Assembly: GCA_018894105.1 (NCBI GenBank)
Contig: CM032127.1
Coordinates: forward strand, 7,099,001 to 7,163,000
DNA: 64,000 nucleotides
Direction: 5' to 3'
Source: Jacaranda mimosifolia
Lineage: Eukaryota > Streptophyta > Magnoliopsida > Lamiales > Bignoniaceae
Position 1 is the stretch's first letter; each line of letters begins with the position of its first letter. The notes beneath the pieces were generated by a model. It searched no databases and had not been told where the DNA came from. It saw only the letters and a list, made by a program, of their open reading frames with translations. Made by a program: the position numbers and the translations under genes. Below, in pieces: positions 1 to 11,933 of the stretch.

Positions 1-1689
1 TAAATTAATTATAATGATAAATAATTAAGAAATTCAACTTTACATAGAATATGAAAAAATAACAACATAACTTTAATAATAATCAAATAAAAATATTGAA
101 CATCGCATAATATTAATCCTCATTAATATAAATTCATGATGACAAACAACATCTATATTGGATTAAAAATTAAAAAATAATATAATGTTGAATTATTATT
201 ATTTTCTTTTATCTCAATATTATGAAATATTGGCGATTATAGATCATATAGGTTTTTTTTTCCTTCTTCTTTATCCACATAGAATAATTATAAAAGAAAT
301 TTGTAGGATTAATTTTACGAAGAATATATGAATTATTTATGATTTGTGGTAGGAAGAAGGTAAAGTAGAAGAGAAGAGAAAAAAGAACATGTAAGCTTTC
401 TTTATAGAATATATCTACTATATATATATAGATATTAAAAAAAAATAGCCCTCTTACGAATTCAAAGTTGTGATACACCATATTGTATTCAATTTTAAAT
501 TATCAATTATATACTAAATTTTCAGCTTGATTTCAAAAATACATAAATAAATTAATATAAAATTATAAAACACAAGTAATATAGTTAAAATAATGAAAAA
601 ATTATCAAATATGTAGGCATGTATATATTTTCCAAAATTTTGAAATTTTTACTTATGAATTATTTGCTATATAGTGTTTATATTAATTCATAATTAAATA
701 TATTATATGTTATTAGTTTCCATTATCATTCATTAATAATATCCACATCTACTATATAAAAATTTAGTACTTTATTATTTAGCAATATAATTAATATTAA
801 TAATATGATAAATTAAGTTTATTCATGCAGAAATAGTGCGCCACGACAACTAGCAAATATAAAAAGAGTAAGTAATCTTATATGGGAAATTTCTTAATTT
901 TGCATTTTCATATTTTCTTCAAAGAAATATTGAAGAAGTGGGAAAAAAATAATTAGTTAAAACACTTTTTACAATAAATTTTGTCATAATATACTAAAAA
1001 GAATGACAAGGAAGGCAATAATATATTTCTTTTGGGTAATTATTACTCACATTTCGAACTTTGAAGTTAAAACCTAATAAGCATCTATATTTTACTGAAA
1101 GGTTAATTATTCAAACTCCCACGAGGTTTGATTGGTTTACAAAAGAATAATAAATTTAAAAAATTATAATAAACCCCTTAATATTTCATTTTTTCTTACA
1201 ATCTTGAAAATTTATTAATGCTAGTCAAAAAAATTGTTGACGTAACCCAAAAACTTTTATGAAAATTTAGGAATGTTATATGGTTACTATTTGGATTATT
1301 TTTAAAATAAAAATGCCCTTAAACGTATTTATAATATTTTTCATACTATGGGATATATAATATTTCAACATTGTTTAAATTATTCACAAGAAATTTAAAT
1401 ATATTTTATTATTCATAAAATTTCATAAGTATTGAATAATTTTTAAATTCAAGTTGAATTAGAACTAATTTAATTAAATTTATTTGAACTTATTTATTAA
1501 TTAAAATAAAAGATAAATTAAAAAGATTAAAATTAAAATTAAAATTAAATAAATCTCTTAAATAAAATAATTTTATAATTTTAGATTGCATACCCAATGA
1601 CATTAAAAAAATAAATATAACAAAAATAATGTAATTAAATTAAGTTGGATTTATTTATTAATTAATAAATAACATAAATAAAATATTAA
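1..1689. other. AT-rich intergenic DNA, no gene seen
   Basis: This stretch is extremely AT-rich, with many short A and T runs and TA repeats. No open frame has the composition or splice sites of a plant exon. The short frame at 209-481 on the minus strand is low-complexity (Phe/Tyr/Ile-rich) and is a by-product of AT content. Nothing else could be recognised. Confidence 0.7.
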
Positions 1690-2075
1690 ATAATAAAAAT
1701 AAAAATAAAAGTACAGATCTATTATCGTATATAGAAATTATATATCTTTTAATTTTTTATTTAAATTATTTATTATTGGATAAAAAAAATATTTTAAAAA
1801 AAAAGAAAAGAAAAGAAAATACACCCCCTTTCCCTCCCCCGGCCCCACCCCTCTCCCTTTCGCCGGCAGCCATTGCCGGCAGTTGGCCATGCTTTTTCCT
1901 TTCCCTGCCCCCCCCCCCCCCCCGGCCGTCTCTCCATGGCCGGCGGTTGTGCAACCCATCTGCCATGTCGGCCTCTGGCAGCGGCCACATTATATATATG
2001 TCATGCTTATATACATAGGGTTGGGGTTGGGGTTGTGGTGTGTATATATATATGTATGTTATGTATTCAAATATT
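1690..2075. repeat. GC-island composite repeat, copy 1
   Basis: A GC-rich core of about 200 bp (roughly 1825-2000) sits abruptly in AT-rich DNA. It holds CCCCC tracts, a run of about 16 C near 1909-1924, and CCATGGCC / GCCGGC palindromes, and is followed by TATATATG and TG-rich tracts. The same layout (AT-repeat flank, C-rich tract, GGCCATGG-rich island, TA-repeat flank) recurs near 14.9-15.4, 55.7-55.9 and 63.4-63.7 kb. Overlapping frames of 60-90 codons occur on both strands, as expected from low-complexity GC DNA, and are not taken as genes. The borders of this copy are not clear. Confidence 0.5.
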
Positions 2076-2104
2076 TAATTATTTTTAATACACATCTCTT
2101 ATTA

Positions 2105-3115
2105 GTGGCTTTCTACGGTCAAGTAGGGGTCATACCTACATGGCGTTTTTCAACCATACGATGAAAATCTACACCGTCAGAGTAGTATAATTTTAAAATA
2201 ATATAAAAGACAAATTTGTCTTTACACGAAAATAATGATTGAAGAAAGTAATAGCTATTCAAAATAGCTACTACTTTGAGATTTACATAGTTAAAATTTC
2301 GTCATGACAAATAGCAACTACTTTATATATATTATGTATTTAATATATAATAAACACATTGTATTGAATATTATGTAATACATTAAATCAAATTTAATGA
2401 TTGTAAAAAAATATGTGATTCATTTATAAATAGTTTGTGTTGAATATTATATATTACATTAATAAATAAAATTTAATGATTATAATAATTTAAAAAATAG
2501 CAGAAAATAAACAACGCATCACTATAAAAAATTGTAATTTATTATACTTATGTTGTATTCAATATTATACTAGATTAATGAATCAATTGTAATGATTATA
2601 CTAATTTGAATAAAAAAAATAAAAAAAAAGGTATCGCCACAAGAAACGGCGACTAATTTGTAATTTATTCATACCTTACATTGTATTTAATATTATGCAA
2701 TACATTAATAAATGAATTGTAATGATGACAATATTTAAAAAAATAAACAATGTTTAGATTGTTTATAAACAAAGATATTTTTATCAATTAAATTGCTACT
2801 CATTGTAGGCGATATTATATTTGAAATAAGTAGATTTTTTTAAGTATTTACATAGCTTTTTATTTGTGTAAGTAATTAAACTATTTACATATATGTTGCT
2901 AGATGTTTTTATTAAAAAAATTACATAAAGTATACTTCTTAAAGAAATTTAAGAAGTCCACATCATTGCTTTGTGGGAAGAGGTCAAATTTGTCATTATA
3001 TTTTCTCACGTGTTGTCCAATCATTATGTCAATCATACCAAATATTTAATGGCACCATTCCATTGATTGGAATTTGTTCAGGTAGGTACGACCCTACCGA
3101 ACTGTAGAAAGTCCC
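2105..3115. mobile_element. Mutator-like non-autonomous element with 9-bp TSD
   Basis: The ends are inverted repeats of about 40 bp: the left end reads GTGGCTTTCTACGGTCAAG and the reverse complement of the right end reads GGGACTTTCTACAGTTCGG; both continue into GTAGGG..GTACCTAC-like sequence. The element is flanked by an exact 9-bp direct repeat, CTCTTATTA, at 2096-2104 and 3116-3124. A 9-bp duplication with long inverted ends is the hallmark of Mutator-like elements. The 1,011-bp interior is AT-rich and has no transposase frame, so this is a non-autonomous copy. It begins about 30 bp after GC-island copy 1. Confidence 0.75.
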
Positions 3116-3332
3116 CTCTTATTATTAGTGGCTTTAGGGTGTTTTTGTAATTTCATTAAGTGAAGTTAATTTTTTGTCATTTTAATTTTTTATATTTTTT
3201 AATTGAATTTTTTATTTTTTAAATCAAAAAAGAAAACAAATATTTTACAAATTATGTTAATTTTAAAGCCAGACCATCAATCCCAAAGATAATTGTATAA
3301 CAATTCTATAGATTTTTGGTAATTCGACCAAA

Positions 3333-3525
3333 TCTTAAAGGAGTCTGAATAATTATCCCTTTAGGCTTTAACGAATGATAAGAGTTTTTGTTAGTTTGGA
3401 ACTATATATTCCTTCAAATTTAGGGAGTTTATTATCTTAAAGGAGTCTGAATAATTATCCCTTTAATTAATGAATGATAAGAGTCTGTGTTAGTTTGGAA
3501 CTATTCCTTCAAATTTAGGGAGTTC
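3333..3525. repeat. 102-bp tandem duplication upstream of the REI1-like gene
   Basis: Two head-to-tail copies start at 3333 and 3435. Both contain TCTTAAAGGAGTCTGAATAA, ATGATAAGAGT and CCTTCAAATTTAGGGAGTT, with small indels between them. The duplication lies 300-500 bp upstream of the ATG at 3830, so it may fall in the promoter region. Confidence 0.85.
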
Positions 3526-3829
3526 TTTATATATATATATATACACACGTGATCTAATAACATTCCTTGTCGACTCAGAGTTCTTCTTAAGTATCACAAT
3601 CCCTATTCATATCTATATTAGGAATTCTTTCAAGCATGCAAAAGATTTTCATATATCTTCAGAGGTTCAAAATACACAATTTTTTTCTCTTTGTATTTTT
3701 AAGTATAATCGAATATTTGCATGTATGTAAATTAGCAAAAGCTTTAAACTCAGTGTAAAGGGTGTAAATTCGCCTCAAAGCCGCAGCCACTATATATCAA
3801 AATACAGAAGAAGAAGAAGAAGAAGAAAG

Positions 3830-5873
3830 ATGGCGGGATTTATGTGCAAAGCATGCAACAAGAAATTTGCAGACAAGGTTGAGGAAAAGCTCCATCACAA
3901 ATCTGCTTGGCACCGTTGCAACCTCAAACGCGAGGTACCTTTGTTTTCCCTTTATTTTGCTACTTCTTTTTTGGTGGGTCATGGATATTTTCTTTCCTTT
4001 TTATTCCACTATTCAAGAAATCATTGGAGTAGTATCAGTTGGTTGGCGGTCATGTTATAGATTCGAGAGATAATTTTATGTTGGTAAAATTTTATAGGAA
4101 TATCTCATCATAAAAAATTATGTTAAAAGTTTGTAATTTTAACAATAAAATTAATCTAATCAAATCTAAAGTGTATGCTCTCGTAGTTAATTTCTATTAG
4201 AAAAGTTGATGATTATTCTTTCTTTTATATTTATATATATATATATATATATAATATGCTTGTTTAATCTGTTGTGCTATGAATTGATAATTAATAATTT
4301 TTGTTGCTTGTTTTTCAAGAAAATAACGTTTGCTATGAAAATTAGTGCTGTAATTTTTTACTAATTTTATAATAATTTTTCGTAGGTGAATATCTAATTT
4401 TTGGACTGCGAAATTCTCTGTATATGTTCATTATATTTGTACAGGTTGCAGGTGTTCCACGATTGACTGAAAAACAATTCACAGCTAGACAATCTGCACT
4501 TGCGAAGGAGAAAGAGAAAAGGAAGTTGGATGAGACTCCCATGGTGTATAGTTGTGTCCCTTGTAGCAAGGATTACAGTAATCCCAATGCCCACGCACAG
4601 CACCTGAAATCTAAAGGTCACTTAATGCGGGCCTCTAAAGCAACAACCGATAAAGATACCAAGCCTGTTCCCAAGAAGCCTTCCCGTCGTGTGGTGCAAG
4701 AAGATGAAGAAAGCGAATGGGAAGTGGTTGATCCCGAAGAAGAGTTATCCGATGAAGCCAGTGATTCACTGAGACAACTTAAGCTAAACGAGAATCCTTC
4801 TAACGATGATGTGGATGGGAATGAAGATCTTGAGGATGATGTTGAAGATCCGGATCCATCTCGTTGCTTTATGTGTGATTTGGGGCATGATACAGTAGAG
4901 AGCTGCATGGTGCACATGCACAAGCAACATGGGTTGTTCATTCCTGATATTGAGTATCTCACGGATCCTATAGGTCTTCTTACATGTCTCGGCCTCAAGG
5001 TGTGTAATGACCGTTATTTTATATCACGGTCGTGTTTCCTGCTACTAATGTCGATCCCACATTCTTTTTCTATCGTACTTTCCAACATACAATTTCCTTC
5101 CTCAGGTTGAAAGGGATTTCACGTGTTTGTACTGCAAAGAGGCATGTCGTCCTTTTGATAGTTTGGAGGCCGTTCGGAAGCATATGGAGGCAAAAAGCCA
5201 CTGCAAAGTGCACTATGGTGATGCAGCTGATCAAGATGAGGAAGGAGAACTGGAAGACTTTTATGACTACAGCAGCAGGTTCTTGTTTTTGCCTCTTTCT
5301 TCAAAATCTAAACTAGTAGGTGATTATGGTATATATAACCAATGTTTTCTAACGGGCCGTTTTTCATTTTTCGGCTTAAAAGTTATGTGGATGCAGACGG
5401 GAGTCAGCTGGTTGCAGTTGATGACATGCAGAACAGTGTTAAAATTAGTACTGGCTTTGAGCTGATTATAACCAGACGAATCAATGGTGCAACAGTGACC
5501 AAAATGCTTGGTTTTAGGAAGTATTTGAGGTACTACCGCCAGAAGCCACGGCCGTCGCCTGAATGTAGCGCCATTACTGCTGCATTAGCCTCAATGTATG
5601 TAAATAGGGAACCCTTTTTCTTTCATGCATCAGAAAGAAACGTATTGCAAAAGAACCCTTCTGGCCTCTTCTTGTCCAATGTTATGAAAAATGTCTTTGG
5701 TTTGCAGGTCTAAGAGGATTGATCTAGCAACTGTGCAGCCGAGAAAGCAAGATCGCAAAGTTCTGATGAAAGCAATTAAGGCGATGAATAGATGTAGCGT
5801 TGAGGCCATGCAATCTAAAATTGGCATGAAGAATAATGCCATACACAAGCTCCCCAAGAACGTTCGATATTAG
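3830..5873 (+). CDS. REIL1: REI1-like cytoplasmic 60S ribosome biogenesis factor (ZNF622 family)
   Basis: Five exons give 403 residues: 3830-3934, 4445-4999, 5106-5278, 5383-5595, 5708-5873; all introns are GT/AG and phases agree. The family (yeast Rei1, human ZNF622) works in the cytoplasm on pre-60S particles, helping the release and recycling of shuttling maturation factors; plant REIL proteins are linked to ribosome formation in the cold. Visible zinc-finger pairs: C6/C9 with H22 and H28, C72/C75 with H88 and H94, then a CFMCDLGH finger before the GLLTCLGLK segment, and a fourth (CLYCKEAC...H) in exon 3. Between fingers 2 and 3 is an acidic stretch (about residues 115-160). The C-terminal half carries the conserved GFRKYLRYYRQKPRP and the basic tail ending PKNVRY. 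Length matches the family (about 400). The first ATG follows a GAAGAAGAA leader. REIL1 and REIL2 cannot be told apart from this alone. Confidence 0.95.
4210..4400. repeat. Degenerate dispersed repeat inside REI1-like intron 1
   Basis: After a TATATA tract, the sequence around 4280-4370 (TTGTTGCTTGTTTTTCAAGA, then GTTTGCTATGAAAATTAGTG) resembles 32540-32620 in the large intergenic region (TTGTTGCTTGTTATTTAAAA, then TTTGTTATAAAAATTTATAG). Two related non-coding stretches 28 kb apart suggest an old dispersed element. The ends were not found. Confidence 0.35.
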
Positions 5874-8033
5874 CTAGCCCAGTTTGGATCATTTATTTCA
5901 TTTCATATTTCATCATTTATTATATTTCATATCTCATCTTCTGTTCCAACTTGATGAATATAACTTGTGAGACTGATCTTAAAAATTTTGCCGTATATGT
6001 GGTGTTTGTTATAGAAAGTTCTTTGCTATATAATATTACTCTAATGGTTGTTTTTTAAGTCATTCTTCTTCCATGTTTTTATCCTTTTATCAAGTGGTGA
6101 ATATACATTGAAAGATATCATTTCCAATTTAATATTCAACATGCATCCAACATAACATGAATAGTTTTTTTAAATTTTTTATTTTGAAGTATCGATGCAT
6201 TGGATATACTAATTTTCTTTATTTGTACATAAAAAAGTTTGAGCATATGAAGCACACCCTTAACAACATCCGGCAGAAGAAATAACGTCCACGAAATCCA
6301 AAAGCATACAAACCAAGAAAATGGAGCATATGCAGAAAGAGACCTCAAAAATTAATGAGGCCAACAGCCCCACTTGTATGGAATATGCCATTATATCTAT
6401 CCAGCACATATTCAAACATATTCCTAATGACATGACATAAGCATACTTTATAATTGCAATTAATTAATATGAAATCAATCATTACATAACTTGGCTCGTT
6501 AATCTTGCACTCAATTGATTTACAAAGGATACACACACAATTGTATCTGAGCTTCTTTGCTTGGGACGATTATAAAAGAGAGATAAACAATCCAACTTAA
6601 TTAGGCGTTTAATTATTCATTTTAAAATCCATGATTAATAAGAAGCTCGATATTTTAATACAATTATCTTAGTTTATGTATCCCATGTAGATTGCCTAAT
6701 TAATAATCTAAATATTAGAGATAATCAGGATTATTTAGAAAAAATACAAAATTATCCCTATTATAAAAAATATTGAGACCCTAATTAACTATCTGTTTTT
6801 TGAATCTAGAAAAACTCGCCCTTTTTCCTATTATTATTTCTCTAATATTTTTCAACCTTTTCCCCTCTCGGTCTCAACAATTCTTCTTTCACAGTTCACA
6901 CCAAAAAGTCCAAGCCCTTTTGTTTCCCGTCTTTCTCTACCGGCTCAGGCCTTTCTTGTGATTGCAACAAAAAAATGGGATATTTTCTTCTCCCACCCAC
7001 TTCTTAATTTCCCATTCTTTTTCTTCTTTTATAATATCTATGGTGTTTATTCAAAATTGAAAAAGTATAAAAAGGAAAACGGTGGGAGTGAGTGGGCGTA
7101 TCAATAGCAAAAGATAAATTTCCTAGGTAGATCTTAACTTGTTCAAATTCTTGGGTTCATTAAAAAAAAAAATGAGAAAAGAAAAGCACTTGGAAGTTAG
7201 AGAGGGGTAAAAAAGATATTTTAGTAAACATTTAAGAATAACAATGATATTTTATTACCTCCCATAAGAAATAATCCAATGAAACCAAATAGTAAATTGT
7301 ATAATGATTAGGATATGCTTCTTTCTAATCCATGCAAGCAAACAATTTACCGGACTATATTGATGTATATTCTAGCATTGCTATCCTTTATTTATCAACC
7401 ATATCTAATCTTATCATTGCAAGCAAACAAGCCCTATAAGTCATGTATCGATGATTTGATGAATCAATATCAAGATAATTCATTCCAAAAATAGCAAATA
7501 TGTACTAAAGGCAGTCAAATAAATGAAATTCTGTATATACATTAGAGTTCTATCCCCAGACTATTAGGATGACAACATGAGTTCTAGCAAAAGTTGAATT
7601 CAAGAAGCTAAAGAAGTCTGCTAATAGAGTATTAACAGGGATTGAAAATGAAAATTATTAAGGAGCGAAGCACGTTAGATTCAAAAGGAAAATATAACTT
7701 AAAGTCACTAAAAAGAAGTCAAGACAATATGATGGATTATGTCAATCTGAGGATTTTACATGTGCCAACATTAAATCTGTGAGCTTTATCCTTTCCATTC
7801 CACAGCAGCAGTAAAACTTTATTCTGTTTGTACAATTAAGGCAAAAGATTACATTCAGCATATAAACGAAGTATTATTATCAAAAATAACAAAAGATTTG
7901 GTTATCTTCAGGACATCTTCTATAGTAACTTCAGAAAAGTTGAAAAGAAATTGAACCCAAAATGCTACAACTCAGATTTATCTTACAGTAAATTGAAAGG
8001 AGGAGAATGCAGAGCGTTGTGGATAGTGCTTAC
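5874..8033. other. Intergenic DNA between two genes
   Basis: The first 150-200 bp after the REI1-like stop are probably its 3' UTR. The rest is AT-rich. A pyrimidine-rich block at 6780-6960 (many CTTTTCC/TCTTTC runs) and a stretch at 7250-7440 with GCAAGCAAACAA twice look like degraded transposon sequence, but no ends could be matched. No coding exon was seen. Confidence 0.5.
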
Positions 8034-9918
8034 CTAGGTGTCATAGAAGCGGGAGCGGCGTCTTCTAGAGCTGTGAGACAATAAATACAGTGGATGTAAG
8101 GAAAAGACCAGGGAACTTACAGACGAGCAATGTAGATCGACTAGAAATAATCAACATTCACCAAAGCTCAAGCTCATGCCCATAAGAGTTGACAATCGAT
8201 ATAAAACATAATATTCTGTCCAGCATACTGCTATAGATGAATGGATATGTTTCAACCTTATCACAACATGCATGGATGCATTTTAGGGGGGAAATGAAAA
8301 GAAGATGACAATGGATTCCATTTTTTAGAGTCGTAATGCTATTCAACGTATTCCATGGAGGACTTTCTCTTAAGCGTGGGTCGATCTTTTTCCATTTCCA
8401 AACCATTCTTTGTAGCTCCACTCAATTGAAATGTTTAAAATCCAGGTGAAATGTAAACACTATAGGCACAGATATTTAGTTTAACTTTACATCCTTTTCT
8501 CTACCCATTACCAATTGAATTAATACGTTTATGTTCTTGCTCAAATTGACCATCTTTGGAACTAGTATTAATTTTAATAAAGTTATTGTTATCATGAAAT
8601 ATCAAAAACATATTGAACTTGTAAAATACATAATGCTGATCCAAAAAATGGTTCATTTGACTGAAAAATATTGAATAGGAATCCAAACTGTGACCTCACA
8701 AGATATCAATTCAACATTCAGCTGGAGTAGATCTAGTCACAATTATGACATATGGTAATTCCAAATTGGATATATCAAGACAACAGGACCATAAGGTAGT
8801 CAAATCTTACATTTTCTTTCTTGAGGCAAGTTCTATATTCAATAATTTAGAAGAATGCCAAAAAGACCAGCGACTAATTCTATTCCTCCCGACTCCCTTT
8901 TGTTGTCAAGACGGTAATTGTGTGTGTAATGAAAGGAAAATTCAAATGATTAACGGGTCTAGATCAGCTAAGCATCATTTGAGGGGGGTGGGGGTGTATT
9001 GGGGGCTGTATGATAGTCACACACAGCATTCACTCACCTGTGTTGGCCAGCTCTTCCCCTAGATAGTCCACTTGCATTCACAAACTCATCATCAGTCTCG
9101 TCGGCTCTGTAATCTGCATATTCTACTGATGATACAGAACCCTCATCAGAATTTGAAGTATCATAACTCAAACGGCGGTTTCCTCTTCTGGAATCACCGA
9201 CTCTTGATCTTCTTCTGTTTCTGGATGTCCTAAAATTTTCAAATACCTGATATAATATGCAAGATGTCCACCAGTTTCCCTCATCTCCAGGGAAGTCATC
9301 AAAATCATCTCCAGAGTTATCATCCCCATATTCTATCACATAATCACCCAGAACCACCCCACGCGGTACTTCCGAATGGATAGTACTTAAAACATCTATG
9401 ATCTCAGAGGACTGCTGGAAATTTTCCCAATCAAGCTGGCGTGCAGGATCAATTTTGGAAGGGCGAGCATGAGGATGCTCTACTTGTGCATGCTTTTGAA
9501 GCTCCATATAGGTGCCCGTAAATGGACACTTTTCCTCTTCACAACAGCGTTTCTTCTCATCCAAATGGATACGAGCCTTATCAACCACTATCCATCCAGT
9601 AACATCTCCTCTACACAAGGGGCACTGTGGTTTGCTATCAGAACCTGAACCCAAGCATTCTGTTTTTTCAGCAGAACTTGTTGATTTTGAACCAGATGAC
9701 ATCCCATTTGCTTGTTTGAAGCGGTCCAGACAGTTGGAATGTAGATGGTCTGTATCACATACAAAAGACCGACATCCATTTTCATAGGATGAGCATTGGA
9801 GGAGAACAGTATTGTGAGGAAAGTCCAAGCATATGGGACATATGACATCATCCCAATTGGTATACAACTGAATCTCCTCCATTGCAGTTGTTTTTGATCT
9901 GGAGCCCTCTTCCACCAT
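8034..9918 (-). CDS. DUF1644 zinc-finger protein (putative RING-type)
   Basis: The main exon is 9918-9038 and a 37-nt terminal exon is 8070-8034, giving 305 residues. DUF1644 proteins are plant-specific; some are annotated as putative E3 ubiquitin ligases, but activity is inferred. The N-terminus carries NWDDVICPICLDFPHNTVLL (zinc ligands C27 and C30 onward), then SSYENGCRSFVCDTDHLHSN, then CPLCRGDVTGW and a CCEEEKCPFTGTYMELQKHA finger-like part. The C-terminal third is acidic, then Arg/Ser-rich. The main frame would stop just after GRAGQHR at 9034, but a perfect donor (CAG|GTGAGT, minus strand, 9038/9037) precedes that stop. Splicing to the acceptor after 8071 (CTCACAG) gives a basic tail SSRRRRSRFYDT then TAG. 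The ATG at 9918 is the first after a likely 5' UTR acceptor (TTTTCAG, 9937-9939). The 5' leader and first intron probably extend to about 11.3 kb. From memory its Arabidopsis counterpart is At4g31410, next to REIL1. Confidence 0.85.
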
Positions 9919-9939
9919 AAGTTTCAGCAGTAGAAACTG

Positions 9940-11330
9940 AAAATTCAAGTCCTCGTGAAAATGAAGCATGTAATCCACCCTTTTGGGTCCAGAAATCAAA
10001 ATCAATCATCGAATAATAGAAAACTACATTGCTACATGTACTAAGATCACTGCACAGTGCCAGCAGCGAATAACTCAAAAAGAAGGTGTATAGAACATGA
10101 TTAAAATGATACAGAACCGCGAGACAGGCTGGAGGTAATTAAAAAGTGGGGCATTAGCTGATCGTGGTAAATCTTTTTTCTTCAGTGACTCCATATAATC
10201 ACAAAGATGAGAACAATAACACTAGTATGGCCTTCATGGAAAACATACTTATTCTGCCTTTCATTTGTTTATATATTTTTGTTGTCACTTTCCAATGGTT
10301 TCCTTAGTCTCTATAAGTAGCAGTAAATTTCGACCATTGTCCCCGCAGATGCTAAATTTTTCAGATTCATAGTGCACTAAATGTCACGGCATGTCCCTAT
10401 AACATAATCATCTATGCAAGTAACCATTGATCAGTTGTACAGTCACTTTTTTTATCAAGCACCGTGAAATACATTTCATCATAAAAACAAACAACAAACT
10501 CAAAAAGAACCTCCAGCAGCAACACGTGGTCGGAATGTAAATAAAATTCAAGTAAAAACAATGGAAGTATAAATATCAAAGTTTTAAAATGCACTCACTG
10601 CTAATAACCATTTTTCAAAACTTGACAACCTTTGGATTGTTATTCAACTTAAGTTTTATATTAAAGGAATACAAGACATAGAAAAACTTCCCATCTCACC
10701 AAATCATATTGGATTATATCATAAATAAAATTTATATCTTAATTTTTCCATTTTCCCCCCTTAACAGGGGCAACCATATAATCAGTGATTTGCTTCACTG
10801 AACATCACAATAAATAAAATCTCCTCAAAATAACCTTCCATTTATAGTAAATAAAAGGGATTATAAATTAAAGGGTTGCTCATTTCTCAATGATTCACAC
10901 CAAAAATATGGGAGAAGAAAAATTTCAACACAAAGTTGAATAAATTTTTCACTCCAGAATCTCCATACACAGTTAAGTGAAGCATCAAACCAATTAGCCA
11001 AAACATATTCAAAAACAATTTCACATCAACAGTATATGATATGTAATCATGAAAGAATCAAACAATCCAATTCACTGTTACCCAAAGTCAACCAACCCAT
11101 TTCATATATGACCCGAAAAAAGATTCAAGAATGATATGGGTGCGCTTGTATGTAGGCGTAAATATGTATAGAGAAGAGAAAAGGGGTGGAACCTGGTTAA
11201 TTGAAAGCTTCTGAAAATACAGAAAGTCGAGGGATGGAGAAAAAGTAAACTTAAGACCACGGAGGTCAGTTTTAGAAAGCAGTTGAAATTTGATGGTGGG
11301 TGGAGGACGTTTTGGTCTTTGCATTAAAGT
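9940..11330 (-). other. Probable 5' UTR, leader intron and promoter of the DUF1644 gene
   Basis: No coding exon is visible. The ATG-containing exon seems to begin at an acceptor near 9936, so an upstream non-coding exon is expected. A purine/pyrimidine-rich segment at about 11160-11330 with AGAGAAGAGAA and GGGTGGAGG (plus strand) would be a typical leader on the minus strand. The exact start of transcription cannot be read. Confidence 0.35.
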
Positions 11331-11413
11331 ATGATTTTTTATTATTATTATTTATTTTCCTCCTCCTTTCCTGTTTTAATTTGTGTTAGTCAGCAAGTAG
11401 TGGTACTATTTTA

Positions 11414-11647
11414 CATGGGTGTAATCAAATCGAATCGAGTTTGGACAAAAATTTTAAGTTCAAGCTCAAACTCAAAAAAAATAGTAATATAATATATATT
11501 TATTAATAAAATAAAAAAATAATATTTAATTATATACTAGGTTACGAGCCTCAAGCCTAGATATAGACGATTTGAATTAAAGATCGAGCTCAATTCAGTT
11601 CAACTCGAGCTCGGCTCGTGAGCCGGCTTGACTCGTTTGTGCACCCC
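11414..11647. mobile_element. Small hAT-like MITE with 8-bp TSD
   Basis: The ends are imperfect inverted repeats: left CATGGGTGTAATCAAATCGA, right (reverse complement) GGGGTGCACAAACGAGTC. Flanks are CTATTTTA (11406-11413) and CTATTCTA (11648-11655), an 8-bp duplication with one mismatch, the size expected for hAT elements. The interior has many GAGCTCGAG-type words (AACTCGAGCTCGGCTCGTGA). At 234 bp it carries no gene. Related GAGCTCGAG-rich sequence lies at 44070-44420. Confidence 0.55.
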
Positions 11648-11933
11648 CTATTCTATGCTAGGACAAATTTAATGTAGTGAGTTGAATGTGTTACATTAAA
11701 ACAAATGTAATGTAAATTGTGATGTGTTGTTTTTTGTCATTTATTTATATACAAGCACATAAAAACCTTCGTTATGTTAGAATTTTTATCTAACATTTTA
11801 TGTGTGAGGCTTTTTTCGTTGAACTCAATATGAATTTGTGTTATCATAACTTTCTTGAATTCTTGATTTATTATTATTTATTTTTAAAATAAAATTATTT
11901 TGTTTAATCTAACAAAGTTTTAATATGTGTATT

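Noticed and set aside
2018..2042. Telomere-like GGGTTGGGGTTGGGGTTG
   Set aside because: Only three units, and the plant telomere repeat is TTTAGGG; it is part of the GT-rich flank of the island.
1738..2164. Seven overlapping short frames around GC-island copy 1
   Set aside because: They arise from poly-C/poly-G tracts and have no recognisable domain.
4618..4998. 126-codon minus-strand frame
   Set aside because: It is antisense to exon 2 of the REI1-like gene.
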